The notes under the pieces were generated by a model, which did not search any database, was not told where the DNA came from, and worked only from the letters and a program-made list of their open reading frames with translations. A stretch of 36,681 nt of DNA, taken from the IMG/VR virus record IMGVR_UViG_3300027902_000020, positions 1-36,681 of that record; one strand, given 5' to 3'. Below, piece by piece: positions 5,546 to 14,817 of the stretch (position 1 is the stretch's first letter; every line of letters starts with the position of its first letter). The stretch is from a virus. The position numbers and the translations under genes were made by a program.

Positions 5546-5989
5546 TCATAATCCGTTTATTGCCCCAGGCACACGAGTTCTCCTGTAAAAATGCAAGTTA
5601 TTTATAGTGGGAGTGGGAGACGGTGTCGGGAATTGAAATACATAGCCATTGGTCATTGGAGTAGGCAAATCTGGATAGTTGGTTGCATAGTTGCCAAGTC
5701 CAAATACACTATTAAAAGCCAAATTTGCAATATCAGTTTTGCAATTATCATAAAAGCTTCCATATTTCACAAAGGGATAGGGACTGCCCCATCCTCTGCC
5801 ACTCCCTGTCCAGGCACTCCCATTCCAGTCATATATAGAGGGGGCAGTTCCATAACAGAGAAGGGTGTTTCCACTGTAATCGGCTATATATTGAACACCC
5901 GTGACATACATAAAAGTACCATTTTCTGTATACATCTCAATATAGTTTGTCGTCCCTCCCGGTACTGCCGGGAAATTTGCCATTGGCAT
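5546..5989 (-). CDS. probable virion surface or tail protein, 147 aa
   Basis: Strand-rich, aromatic- and glycine-rich protein (many N, Y, G, T residues; WNGSAWTGSGRGWGS in the middle) with a PTPSPTPT linker near the C-terminus. Such composition is typical of phage adhesion or decoration proteins. It lies five bases after the next structural gene in the same operon. No enzymatic motif seen. Confidence 0.5.
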   Translation of the reverse strand: MPMANFPAVPGGTTNYIEMYTENGTFMYVTGVQYIADYSGNTLLCYGTAPSIYDWNGSAWTGSGRGWGSPYPFVKYGSFYDNCKTDIANLAFNSVFGLGNYATNYPDLPTPMTNGYVFQFPTPSPTPTINNLHFYRRTRVPGAINGL

Positions 5990-5993
5990 ATTT

Positions 5994-6353
5994 TTAGTCC
6001 GTTATACTATTTATAAAACCAGAAATAGTTATAACATTGGCCGTCCCAGCAAATGCCTTAACAACCATTGAATTTTGCAAAATAAGTCCAGGGACAATAA
6101 GTTGAAGTCCTGATTTTGAGGCTAGAACTACAATTATATTCTGGTCGGGAACGCTCGCTCCCCCAAATTCAATAGTCAGCTGAACTGCCCCGGTATGACC
6201 GTTGTAGGCATATAACCAAACTTCATCAAACGTTCCCGCCGTTGTTCCGGAAACGGCTGTATGAATGGTTGTCCCGGCGGTTGCCGTTTCAACAACCTTA
6301 ATTGGTTTTCCGTCTGTGCTGCCTGATAATTTTCGCTTGACTGCTGTTGCCAT
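5994..6353 (-). CDS. probable virion structural protein, 119 aa
   Basis: Small beta-rich protein with VVETATAGTTIHTAV near residue 20 and alternating hydrophobic strands to the end. This resembles small phage proteins that form a beta-sandwich for capsid decoration or a tail collar, but I cannot name the family. It lies between the collagen-like tail protein and another surface protein. Confidence 0.5.
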   Translation of the reverse strand: MATAVKRKLSGSTDGKPIKVVETATAGTTIHTAVSGTTAGTFDEVWLYAYNGHTGAVQLTIEFGGASVPDQNIIVVLASKSGLQLIVPGLILQNSMVVKAFAGTANVITISGFINSITD

Positions 6354-6371
6354 TTTTTTATCTTTAATTGA

Positions 6372-7436
6372 TTATGAGAATACCTGCATTACTAGAAAAT
6401 CCCCTCCGCCGCCACCTGATGGTGTTTGCCAAGAGCAAGTACCATCTCCATCTTCTCGTAAGAATTTAGTTCCTCCTGATTCACCGGTAGAAAGAACTGC
6501 CGTTCCTTCAGTTGTCGGTGCGGACATCATAGCGTGTTTATGGTCTCTGCGCGCGGAAACGACAGCCGAACCAGTTGCAGCTGCGTCTCCATATGCCTGT
6601 GTACTTGGAACAGTCGCATCAAATAACGCTTTGTTAGCGTAAACCGTTTCTCCATTCGCTATTCCAACAACATTTACAAGTCCTGCGGCTGGTGCGGTAG
6701 CTTGAAGAAGCAATCCGTGATTTGTCGTGTTGGCGTTTAAGTTGGTGTTATTATCGGGTGTGGCGAAAGCGTCTAACTTTGTTGCGGCGATTGAAGTATT
6801 AGCGGCGTTATCTCCACTATTAGTCCCACTGGTATTTCCTAAAATAGTTCCTTCTGCGGTTGTGATTAAACGACTACCTGCGACTTTATCAACTTTATCT
6901 CCTAGAGCCGTAAGTCCAGCGAGTCCCCCAGCTGGGACAGCGAGTCCGTCTTTGAGAGTCTTTGAATTCGCTCCGTTCCATTGAGGGATGTAAGAATCGG
7001 TATTGGTGGCTGGTGCAACAACATCTCCACTACCTCCGCCACTTGTAATTGTGATTTTAGTAGCGTCATTTCCTGCGTCATCCGTTGCGGTGACTCCTGA
7101 TCCTGCAAAGTTTAGATTAGTTCTTGCAGTGAGAGGAGTTCCTTCGTCTTCTATGGTGTGGCCAGAAGTTCCAGCGGGTCCTTGGGGTCCTGTCGCTCCG
7201 TCAGCTCCAGCGGCACCCGTGTTGCCTTTATTCGCCAAAACTTGCCATTTAGTTGTGTCAGTCGGCAAAGTCCCTGCGGCGGCATCCACAAACATCACAT
7301 AGGATGATCCATTGTAATCAACGGAATCTCCCACTGCGTAGTCTGTCCCAGCGGCATAAGCACCTTTCGGAACAAGTCCTGAAGGGATATTAACTGGGGT
7401 ATTTTGGTTAAGTAGAAATACTTTTTTTATAGACAT
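6372..7436 (-). CDS. tail fibre or surface protein with carbohydrate-binding and collagen-like segments
   Basis: 354 residues. Residues 25-68 (AAGTDYAVGDSVDYNGSSY) resemble a carbohydrate-binding CBM5/12-type module. Residues 71-89 are a Gly-X-Y collagen-like run (GNTGAAGADGATGPQGPAG), which trimerises phage fibres. The C-terminal part is low-complexity beta with a GDAAATGSAV...RRDHKH segment, a common fibre repeat. Probably a trimeric host-recognition protein. Confidence 0.75.
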   Translation of the reverse strand: MSIKKVFLLNQNTPVNIPSGLVPKGAYAAGTDYAVGDSVDYNGSSYVMFVDAAAGTLPTDTTKWQVLANKGNTGAAGADGATGPQGPAGTSGHTIEDEGTPLTARTNLNFAGSGVTATDDAGNDATKITITSGGGSGDVVAPATNTDSYIPQWNGANSKTLKDGLAVPAGGLAGLTALGDKVDKVAGSRLITTAEGTILGNTSGTNSGDNAANTSIAATKLDAFATPDNNTNLNANTTNHGLLLQATAPAAGLVNVVGIANGETVYANKALFDATVPSTQAYGDAAATGSAVVSARRDHKHAMMSAPTTEGTAVLSTGESGGTKFLREDGDGTCSWQTPSGGGGGDFLVMQVFS

Positions 7437-7440
7437 AGTT

Positions 7441-7752
7441 TTAGCCGTAAGTTAGCGTAGCGTAGTCGTCCGCCACATTATCAAAATTAGAATTAGAATC
7501 CGCAAAGAGTTCATTCCCTGATGAATCAACTCGTGAAACTCTCCAAACAGCTCCGGATGTCTCCGATCCGATTGTCGCTTCGCAGATGTAGGTATATCCT
7601 CCAGCGGTGTATATTCGAGAGGTCAAATCTTCGGTCACCACGCTAACCAAGTTAGTTCCGTCAGAAGCATAAAGACGAACCTTCTTTACTCCGAAAGTTT
7701 TGTCGTGTTCTTCTCTTTCTATGTCCGAGACAGCTGTGCATCCTGATGGCAT
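7441..7752 (-). CDS. probable virion protein, 103 aa
   Basis: Strand-rich acidic protein with the segment YICEATIGSETSGAVWRVSRVD (described at about residues 54-75), a pattern common in small phage tail or neck proteins that precede fibres. ATG at 7752; four bases separate its stop from the fibre gene. No enzymatic motifs. Confidence 0.55.
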   Translation of the reverse strand: MPSGCTAVSDIEREEHDKTFGVKKVRLYASDGTNLVSVVTEDLTSRIYTAGGYTYICEATIGSETSGAVWRVSRVDSSGNELFADSNSNFDNVADDYATLTYG

Positions 7753-7756
7753 ATGA

Positions 7757-8335
7757 TTAAATGTTATATTTGATTAAACTGCGACGAAGAACCCAATAAT
7801 TTACCCTTATCTCTCTCGCCAAATTTTTCATACTATATTTTTTGTTTTTGTAAATATAAAACTTACAATGTCTAGTGTTGTTATTTTGTTCTAATCTTGT
7901 CGCCCATTTGCAGTTTTCTTTGCAGTAGTTTCCATTATTGTCGATTCTTTCAAGTGTCATTCCCTTCGGTTTGTCTCCCATATCTCTATAGAAATTTTCA
8001 AACTTTTTCCAATCATCACTATACTTGATTCCCCTTCCGCCATAATTTTTATAATCTTTATATTTTTTCTTATCGCACCTATCCTTCATATGGCACCACG
8101 AATCATAAATAGATGTCCTACTCATCCTGTGTGTGTATCTACTTAATTCAAGATTTTTATTCTTATGGCAACCGCAAGAAACAGTCTTTCCTGTATAAAC
8201 AGAATCGGTTCTTATAACCTTTTCTTTCCCACAATCACACCTAAAAAGCCAAAAGGAATGTTTATCTTTTCTGGCAAACTTCAATGCCGTTAAAAATCCG
8301 TATTTATTATTTTCTATAATTGTGCAATTACTCAT
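7757..8335 (-). CDS. HNH/AP2-type homing endonuclease
   Basis: 192 residues in the common phage layout: an N-terminal zinc-ribbon-like part (CDCGKEK about residue 33, SCGCHKNK about 53), a THRMSRTSIYDSW linker, NYGGRGIKY, then the nuclease signature LERIDNNGNY with ENCKWAT (about residues 129-147), and a C-terminal DNA-binding tail with an AP2/NUMOD-like shape. It overlaps the upstream gene by eight bases. Free-standing mobile nuclease between structural genes; no intron signs in its neighbours. Confidence 0.88.
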   Translation of the reverse strand: MSNCTIIENNKYGFLTALKFARKDKHSFWLFRCDCGKEKVIRTDSVYTGKTVSCGCHKNKNLELSRYTHRMSRTSIYDSWCHMKDRCDKKKYKDYKNYGGRGIKYSDDWKKFENFYRDMGDKPKGMTLERIDNNGNYCKENCKWATRLEQNNNTRHCKFYIYKNKKYSMKNLAREIRVNYWVLRRSLIKYNI

Positions 8336-8681
8336 AGTATTTTGACTTTTCCTTATTAAGTAATTCTTGTTTTCTTTGGATTTCTTCTTCCTGTCTCAAA
8401 AGCTGGATGTGCATATAAATCTTATCGAGCCTTGATACTCCGTGCGGGTTTCCCAGATTGATGTCCATTTTCTGCAAGGAATCAGCGTCTGGAAGGTAGT
8501 CAGCCATTTCTTGAATCTTTGCCATTGTGTCGGGGTTGAACATATCGTTCTTTAGTCCCAGATAGGAAAGAAATTCTATGTTCTTCAAATTGATTCCAGC
8601 GTCAAGAAACTCTTGGGGAAGGGATTGCGGTTGTGGTTCTGGTGGAGTTTCTACTCTTGGTTGGATAATGTTTTCGTTCAT
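8328..8681 (-). CDS. hypothetical virion-associated protein, 117 aa
   Basis: Proline- and glutamine-rich N-terminus (residues 8-25), a helical middle and a charged C-terminal helix (EEEIQRKQELLNKEK). The segment NPHGVSRLDKIY resembles a short linker found in podovirus internal proteins. It overlaps the 684-residue internal protein by four bases (ATGA). Function unknown, probably part of the ejectosome or tail assembly. Confidence 0.5.
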   Translation of the reverse strand: MNENIIQPRVETPPEPQPQSLPQEFLDAGINLKNIEFLSYLGLKNDMFNPDTMAKIQEMADYLPDADSLQKMDINLGNPHGVSRLDKIYMHIQLLRQEEEIQRKQELLNKEKSKYYE

Positions 8682-10732
8682 TTGGCTAGTTGGTTAATTT
8701 GTCTTTGGGTGGTTAAGTCTTTCTTTGGTTGTTGATAGGTGAAATGATATTTTTTGAATATCTGTGTTTTTATGAGGTCTTTGGCCTTGGTAATTATATC
8801 CGCCTTAGCCGTTGAATCCATTGCCTTGTATCTTTGGTCTTCGGTGACTTTTTTTAGTTTTGCGGAAACCAATTTGTTATATTCGTCATTGGCTTGTTGA
8901 AACTTGGTATCACCCACTTTTGATTTGAATTGCAACAATTCTTTACCAGAACTTTGATTCCAGTCGGTTGAAGTCGCTTGATAAGTATTAGTGTTAACAC
9001 CAAGTCCATCTAGGATAACACCAAGCACAGCCTCTGCTGATTTATCGTCTTTTAATTGAATCATATTTTGAATGGTAATTGGAGTGAATGCTCCATACAA
9101 TGTTCCGCCTAGTGTGGGTTTTTGTCCCATTATATTTTTTCCTTTGAGCCAACTTATCAAGGCACTCACTGGAGGTGTGGTTTTACCAGTCATAAAATTT
9201 AGGAGAACATCAAATCTCGAAGTTTGCCCTATCTTTGAGCCGAGTTCTGATTTTACCCCAGTCGAAGTGCTTTTGGTCATTCCGGTTATTTGTCTTGCGG
9301 CTAAAACTATCAATGAACCCGCACCACCGGTATAGTCAAATGTTGTATTTCCCACTTTAATCTTTCCAAAATTAGTGCTGGTTGGGTCTAATTCCGCACT
9401 TCCTGGTTTAATGGCATTGGCAACCATCATTAGGGTCGCAGTTTCTCCAATTATTTTTGCAAAGTTTTTAGCCGCCTCTTTTTTAGCTAGTCCAGTTTCA
9501 AGACCATAACCAAAAGTGTGTCCCGTTAGAACATCCCAGTTCGCCTTTAACATCCTAGGAGCCCAAAATATAAGTTTAACCGCAGGAGATTCTCCAACTC
9601 TACCAAGTTTCCCTCTTGCAGTGAGAGCGTTTATCATTGTTCCCAGGTCTTGAACTTGCACCTTGTCCATTTTTACCCCATTTCCCTCTGCCCGACTTGC
9701 CAACATATCAAACAAATCAATTCTTGAACGAATAGCACTTCCCGTGAAAGCATCATCCGCCGCTTTGAAAATTCTACCAAATCCAGGAATTTTACCCGGA
9801 AGTGATGTCGGGAATTGCTCCTCTGTTCTGGGTAAAAGCTTTGCCGTTGTGTATTCTCCGTTTATAAATCTTTTTCTTGAATATACATCTGCCCACAAAG
9901 CATCCTTAGCGTTTTTTCCTCCGAGTGTTTTATAAATATCTTGAAAAGACTTTCCCGCCATATCCCACCAAACTGTCGGATGTGTCATAAGCGTATGAAG
10001 TCCCTGTCTTCCGAGAAAGCTGTTATCAAAAGTCGCTACAATTGAAACGGAGTTATCCCTAACTACGTTAATTGCTTTATTTAGCAAATCTCCAACCGCG
10101 CGGGGTTTGTTTTCTCCCCAAGTCTGTTTAGTGTCTTGCCACGCTGATTTCAGCATATCCTTAACCGACATTCCTTCTCCCTTTAATGCACTGACATAAT
10201 TTTCCGAAACGACCTTTGATGCTCCATATTCTAGTGCTGATTTTTGTTGTGCGGGTGTTCTATCTACCTTTGGAATATCCAGTTCCTTCGCGTATTTTGT
10301 TTTGAGATCGTCAACTTTCGTCTGTAGATCAAAAATAGTTTTTCCCTGTTCTTGGGTTATTCTTGTTCCCATTTTCGCCTCCGCCAAATCAGCAAGGAAT
10401 TGTTCGTTTTCTTTGGGACTGAAAATTCTTTCTGATTGTTTGGTCTGGAATTCTTTGAATAGTTTTTCCATTTCAGCCTTTTTAGTGGGATCGTATCTTC
10501 CGATTTCTCCAATTTTGCTCGCCCAGTTTTTTATTCCCTGCAACTTATTTTTCAATACAAGCTTCTTTTCAAATAAAAGGTTCACATCTTTGGCGTTTTC
10601 TCCAGCGTATGTTTCAAATAGTTTCGTCCGTTCTTCCGTAGTCATATTCAAAAGGTCGGGAATATTTATATTCTTTGACTTTAGTGCCTCCTTGAAAGCT
10701 ATTACTTTTTCCGGTATCAAACAAAACGCCAT
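8678..10732 (-). CDS. large internal virion protein (polyvalent-protein type)
   Basis: 684 residues. The N-terminal 150 residues are helical and charged. The middle (about residues 320-430) has the features AADDAFTGSAIRSRIDLF and AVKLIFWAPRMLKANWDVLTG, which recall the conserved core shared by the large multi-domain polyvalent proteins that phages inject with their DNA. The region 430-480 contains hydrophobic helices that could cross a membrane. The C-terminus is a long basic helix. Probably a DNA-ejection protein comparable in role to T7 gp15/gp16 (inference). Length and position next to the 714-residue protein support this. Confidence 0.6.
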   Translation of the reverse strand: MAFCLIPEKVIAFKEALKSKNINIPDLLNMTTEERTKLFETYAGENAKDVNLLFEKKLVLKNKLQGIKNWASKIGEIGRYDPTKKAEMEKLFKEFQTKQSERIFSPKENEQFLADLAEAKMGTRITQEQGKTIFDLQTKVDDLKTKYAKELDIPKVDRTPAQQKSALEYGASKVVSENYVSALKGEGMSVKDMLKSAWQDTKQTWGENKPRAVGDLLNKAINVVRDNSVSIVATFDNSFLGRQGLHTLMTHPTVWWDMAGKSFQDIYKTLGGKNAKDALWADVYSRKRFINGEYTTAKLLPRTEEQFPTSLPGKIPGFGRIFKAADDAFTGSAIRSRIDLFDMLASRAEGNGVKMDKVQVQDLGTMINALTARGKLGRVGESPAVKLIFWAPRMLKANWDVLTGHTFGYGLETGLAKKEAAKNFAKIIGETATLMMVANAIKPGSAELDPTSTNFGKIKVGNTTFDYTGGAGSLIVLAARQITGMTKSTSTGVKSELGSKIGQTSRFDVLLNFMTGKTTPPVSALISWLKGKNIMGQKPTLGGTLYGAFTPITIQNMIQLKDDKSAEAVLGVILDGLGVNTNTYQATSTDWNQSSGKELLQFKSKVGDTKFQQANDEYNKLVSAKLKKVTEDQRYKAMDSTAKADIITKAKDLIKTQIFKKYHFTYQQPKKDLTTQRQINQLAK

Positions 10733-10733
10733 A

Positions 10734-12878
10734 TTATTTGCACACGATGGTTTCTAAAAATTTATTCCAATTCAGTTCTTCCTTGGGTATGTTTATTTTT
10801 TTAGTCTCTGCGATTAGTGAATTTTTAACTTTGGTTACTTTTTCCGATCCACCAGCCTTTTCGATGAAAGACTTTTTAATATCCGTCATCTTTGATAGTG
10901 CGGAATCAGGGTTTAATCTAGCGAGTGCCTGGTTTTCCTGACCCATTCCAGTTGATTCTCCGACCAACTTTGATTCATTGGCTAATCTCCAAATCATATT
11001 AGCGTCTTTTGTGGCGGTTGCGTGTTCATTCATCGCAACGAAAACATCTCTATCCAAAAGTCCGGCAGGAGCTTTCTTTTCTCCCATCGCTACTTTTACA
11101 GCCTCGTCATAGTTATTCAGGACATAATCAGTCGCTTTAGTTGCTTGCTCTTTGTTGATAACTTTGTCATATTCGGGCAAGTCTCTGAAATTTTTATCAA
11201 ATCCATAAATCATTTTATCCCTGACCGCTTTTGATTTCACTGTCTTTGCTAGTCCTGCCGTTCCGGTGGTTGATTGATAAGTCAATTCTGGACTCTTTAT
11301 CTTCCCTCCTTCTTGTGGGGGGAGTGCATCTGCGTAGGTAACAACATCTTTTCCATTAAACTTTGTGGTCTTATCTGTTTCGGAAAGGACAATTCCTTTA
11401 TAACCAGCATCCCTCGATGCATTTATAAGTGCATCTTGTTCTCCCTTGGCAGAATGATTTGGGAGTCCGTTTTCCGTTCTGGAAATCATTGTATTTACCT
11501 TGTCTTTCCCCAATATATCTTCAAGCTGTTTTCGTTGTTCTGGTATTCTTGTGTCCAAATAATCACTAGGAGCGATTGTTTTTTCTCTAACCTTTCCACC
11601 ATCTGCGAATTGTGAAGAAAATTCTTTATTCGGAGTGGAAAAACCAGTTTCTGCTTTACCCGAATTATACACTTTTATGGTGGGTTTTTCTGATGGTATT
11701 GTGCCGGTTTCGGGTTTTGGGGGCTCTACGGGCATTGTAGGGGCTTCAGAAGCGATTGTGGGGTTGGCCTCTCGTCCAGCCATTAAATCCTTAACCGCCA
11801 TATCAGTTGAAACTCCTTGACCGAGATGAACCTTCAATGTCGAAAGTTCTTCTTTGGTTAATGGGCTTCCCAGTTTTTCTTCGGCTTGCTTTAGTGCATC
11901 AGGAAGAAGTTTTGAAACTTTAGCACTTTTGAAAAGTCCTTCGAGAAATCCACCTCCGACTGAAAGGGCGGGTTGCATCACTGCACCAGTCGCCGCCGAA
12001 GTTCCGATTGTTTTTGCCAGTTCTGTGCCTGATTGTTTTTGTTGCATTCCCTGTCCCAGCCCTCCGAGTCCAAATTGAGTTAGACCTGCGACGGATTGTT
12101 CAGCTAAATACTTCAATCCAGCCTTTGAAGCGAAGAATTTAGCCAACGGAACGATGCCACCTTCTGTTTTAGCCAGTTCAAACGCCTTACTTGTCGTTCC
12201 AAAAGTCAGATAGTCAGCTAGTGTTCCGATTGCCTCTCCCGCGATTTGAGAATTGTCTTTATTAGCAAAGTCATAAGTGCTATTCACATTTTTTATAGAT
12301 TCCTGTGTCGCGTCTTGGATATTTTTAATCGCTTTCGCCCTGTCTTCTGGTGAAATAGTTTTGCTTTCATTTAATGCTTTCAAAACATCCTGTTGGTTTT
12401 TAAGGTTCTGGGCGTTTATTTTGTCCATATCATTGCTCCCACCGAGTTGATATTGAACCGCTTGTGTTGCATCAGCCAAAAGATTAGCCGTCCCAAAAGA
12501 AAATGAGTGTCCTAAATCACTTGCCGACTGCACGGGATTTTTAGCGACTGTCTCTATAGCATTTCCCATTCTTCCGACCCAATTTGATGGAGCATTGGCT
12601 TGTTGTTGTAAAATTTGTGCATTTCTTTCCGCATTATAAACTGGTGGAGCGTTTTGTATTTCGGGAAGTGTTTTTCCAATCCCCAGAAAACTTTTTATCG
12701 CCTCAAAGGGATGAAAACCTTGTTGTTCTTGATTATATTGGTCAAGGGCGACTTGAGCTGTCTTAATATCTTTTTGCTTAAAGTAATCGGGATTAACTTG
12801 CCCCATTGCACTTCTAAAATTCATCGTCCCAGCCGAACCTCCCTGATTCACTTGTCCCATTGCTTCTTGAAAATTCAT
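10734..12878 (-). CDS. large internal virion protein with ADP-ribosyltransferase-like segment
   Basis: 714 residues. The N-terminus carries a tandem duplication, NFQEAMGQVN then NFRSAMGQVN (residues 2-29). Helical glycine/alanine-rich core to about 320. After a proline-rich linker (377-400), residues 401-520 read like the ART fold of phage polyvalent proteins: IKVYNSG, GFSTPNKEF, a DYLDTR strand, then AGYKGIVLSE and DVVTYADA. The usual YHGT-type first motif is YNSG here, so activity is uncertain. The last 190 residues are helical. Likely ejected with the genome, and possibly acting on a host target. Overlaps the next upstream gene by four bases. Confidence 0.6.
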   Translation of the reverse strand: MNFQEAMGQVNQGGSAGTMNFRSAMGQVNPDYFKQKDIKTAQVALDQYNQEQQGFHPFEAIKSFLGIGKTLPEIQNAPPVYNAERNAQILQQQANAPSNWVGRMGNAIETVAKNPVQSASDLGHSFSFGTANLLADATQAVQYQLGGSNDMDKINAQNLKNQQDVLKALNESKTISPEDRAKAIKNIQDATQESIKNVNSTYDFANKDNSQIAGEAIGTLADYLTFGTTSKAFELAKTEGGIVPLAKFFASKAGLKYLAEQSVAGLTQFGLGGLGQGMQQKQSGTELAKTIGTSAATGAVMQPALSVGGGFLEGLFKSAKVSKLLPDALKQAEEKLGSPLTKEELSTLKVHLGQGVSTDMAVKDLMAGREANPTIASEAPTMPVEPPKPETGTIPSEKPTIKVYNSGKAETGFSTPNKEFSSQFADGGKVREKTIAPSDYLDTRIPEQRKQLEDILGKDKVNTMISRTENGLPNHSAKGEQDALINASRDAGYKGIVLSETDKTTKFNGKDVVTYADALPPQEGGKIKSPELTYQSTTGTAGLAKTVKSKAVRDKMIYGFDKNFRDLPEYDKVINKEQATKATDYVLNNYDEAVKVAMGEKKAPAGLLDRDVFVAMNEHATATKDANMIWRLANESKLVGESTGMGQENQALARLNPDSALSKMTDIKKSFIEKAGGSEKVTKVKNSLIAETKKINIPKEELNWNKFLETIVCK

Positions 12879-13669
12879 AATCCAAAATCTTTAGGATCAC
12901 CGCCCATCATTCTTATATATTGAGCTTGGTCTTCGGGTGTTTGGTCATTCCAATCTGAAATTTGAGCTATCTGCGAGTTTATCTTGGCATTGATTTGATA
13001 TTTTGTTTCGGCTACAGACGGGGTACTTTCTTGGTTCGCCTGATAAGATGTCATACCAATCTTAAACTTTTTAACATCTTCAGGACTCAACATTGAACCG
13101 AATGCCGCATCGAAATCACTTCCAGATATTCCAGTACCGCTTTTAATTGCCTGGTCTTTAGCCGACTGATAGGCTGAAAAGTCAACATATCCACCATCTC
13201 CTCGTTGAAGATTACCTCCAAAATTAGCAAGGGATTTCGCCGCAGTTGGTTTTCCCCTTGCCGCGATTTCAGATAAGGTATTTTTTGTATCCAAATTGAA
13301 TTTCTTTAGTGCAAGGTCATTTTCAAATGCTTGTTGTTCTGCCGCCTGTTTTCTTTGAAGTTCCGTATTTTTGGCATTATACATATCCGCCAGAGAGTTT
13401 ATCTGGTTGGTGTTAATCGCCGCCATATGAGCCGCCTGACCCGTAATAACTCCCATTGAGATGGGTTGATTCATTATCTTCACCTGATTTAGCTCGGCTT
13501 TGTTCTTAGCCTTTGCGATTGTAGAACCTAAAGCATCCACGCTCATTTTGGCGTAGTTAGGCGGTTCAGCGGTTGCTGATTTGGCTATGTTATCAGCCGA
13601 ATATACGACCGATTTGGTCGGCTGCCCCGTCGGGTCAAGACCCGTTGTTATCGTTGGTTTTTTCGCCAT
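12875..13669 (-). CDS. internal virion protein, 264 aa
   Basis: Alanine/glutamine-rich helical protein; a long coiled coil spans about residues 85-135 (AKNTELQRKQAAEQQAFEND). Composition and position, directly before the two large internal proteins, match the smallest of the three ejection proteins in podoviruses (inference). ATG at 13669 overlaps the upstream 63-residue gene by 35 bases. Confidence 0.55.
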   Translation of the reverse strand: MAKKPTITTGLDPTGQPTKSVVYSADNIAKSATAEPPNYAKMSVDALGSTIAKAKNKAELNQVKIMNQPISMGVITGQAAHMAAINTNQINSLADMYNAKNTELQRKQAAEQQAFENDLALKKFNLDTKNTLSEIAARGKPTAAKSLANFGGNLQRGDGGYVDFSAYQSAKDQAIKSGTGISGSDFDAAFGSMLSPEDVKKFKIGMTSYQANQESTPSVAETKYQINAKINSQIAQISDWNDQTPEDQAQYIRMMGGDPKDFGL

Positions 13670-13826
13670 CTTTTTCTTCCCCTTCGGGATTATTTAATAT
13701 ATTAGCTATTTCCATAAATTGTTCGATCTCGCCTCCCTTTAAATCGGTGCGGAGCAAAAATATCTTCAAATTATTAAGCTGTTCGGGTGTTAATAAGATG
13801 TTGATGACTTTCTTGACATCTGCCAT
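13635..13826 (-). CDS. hypothetical protein, 63 aa
   Basis: Starts MADVKKVINILLTPEQLNNL; two helices followed by an acidic disordered tail (NNPEGEEKDGEKTNDNNG). The start is 20 bases from the start of the divergent plus-strand gene, so the two share a short intergenic region. The 3' end overlaps the 264-residue gene by 35 bases. Function unknown. Confidence 0.55.
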   Translation of the reverse strand: MADVKKVINILLTPEQLNNLKIFLLRTDLKGGEIEQFMEIANILNNPEGEEKDGEKTNDNNGS

Positions 13827-13846
13827 ATAATTTGCTAGAAGGAATT

Positions 13847-14128
13847 ATGAAACAATTTATATATATCTTAATTGCACTTGCCGTTTTCGTCTTCGCTTTC
13901 TGTTTTTGCTTCCGCCAATGGGCTGATAAGGAGGTTTTCGTGCATCGTGTGTGTTTTCACCGCTATACCGCTCCTGCGATTCTGATTGATAAGGGTGCAT
14001 ACGATGCGGGTTGCCACTGGAAGCCCCTTGACCGACCAAATCTTGATGAACGCTGGAATACTTGTGAAAACTTCAATGTGGGCGACACCAATCCTCAATA
14101 TCCAGAGGCGTCTTTTGAATGTGATTAA
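13847..14128 (+). CDS. exported cysteine-rich protein, 93 aa (only rightward gene)
   Basis: ATG at 13847 with AGAAGGA just upstream; an in-frame ATG at 13832 is possible. The N-terminus is a signal peptide or membrane anchor (MKQFIYILIALAVFVFAF, residues 1-18), followed by a 70-residue domain with C36, C56, C73 and C92, likely to form disulfides outside the membrane. The opposite-strand frame over this interval looks much less protein-like. It is placed tail-to-tail with the 14125 gene (four-base overlap) and head-to-head with 13826, so it interrupts the leftward operon like a moron. A role such as host-surface change or superinfection exclusion is a guess. Confidence 0.6.
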   Translation: MKQFIYILIALAVFVFAFCFCFRQWADKEVFVHRVCFHRYTAPAILIDKGAYDAGCHWKPLDRPNLDERWNTCENFNVGDTNPQYPEASFECD

Positions 14129-14817
14129 CTGTGTTGATCCACTAAAACTCCACCGGCGAATCTAAAATATCTTTTTAATCCATTGTCGTCTGTGTATCCA
14201 TAAGTGTGGTCAACGCCGGAATCTCCATCCACATCTATCCCCTCTTTAACATACAAAACCTTCCACTTCTTACTGCTTGTTCCCAAACTGACACTATTGT
14301 TGTTCAGGGGAACCAATGCTGAATCAAATATTAACTGTGCTGTCGTGTCGGCATAGATTCTTTGCGTACCATAAAATTCCACAACTGGTTTTCCTGAATA
14401 GGTCTTTGCCACCAATCTTGTTTTATTGCCACAGGATAATTTTACTTCCCCGCTCTCATTGTAAGCATCTAATCCCACTGATTTTCCTGACCCCCCCGAT
14501 ACGGTATAGCTGTAAAGTCTGGCGAGGGGCGATCCACCAGCATCTAAAAATGTGAAAACCCCACCGCTACTGATACTTATGTCTCCACTAAATAGTCCCG
14601 ATGAGGCATTTATGGTTCCCGTTACTGAAAGTGTTTTTGCGCTTAAATCTAGTTGAAATATACCAGTATCATAAGTATTTCCCCCTCCCCACATCTTTCC
14701 ACCTATCAGGGTGAACTGATTTGATCCAGAACCGATTGATAGTCTTTTTAGTCCAACAACCTGATCTCGGTTGAAATTCATATCCTTCGGTTGTATTTTT
14801 GTTGAAGTATATTGCAT
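14125..14817 (-). CDS. tail or adhesion protein, 230 aa
   Basis: Beta-rich, serine/glycine-rich protein with alternating strand repeats (SVTGTINASSGLFSGDISISS, about residues 66-86, described not quoted in full elsewhere) and a C-terminal SVSLGTSSKKWK segment that is common in phage tail-tip and spike proteins just before a chaperone or receptor-binding end. ATG at 14817 overlaps the upstream stop (TGATG). Probably part of the receptor-binding apparatus. Confidence 0.6.
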   Translation of the reverse strand: MQYTSTKIQPKDMNFNRDQVVGLKRLSIGSGSNQFTLIGGKMWGGGNTYDTGIFQLDLSAKTLSVTGTINASSGLFSGDISISSGGVFTFLDAGGSPLARLYSYTVSGGSGKSVGLDAYNESGEVKLSCGNKTRLVAKTYSGKPVVEFYGTQRIYADTTAQLIFDSALVPLNNNSVSLGTSSKKWKVLYVKEGIDVDGDSGVDHTYGYTDDNGLKRYFRFAGGVLVDQHS

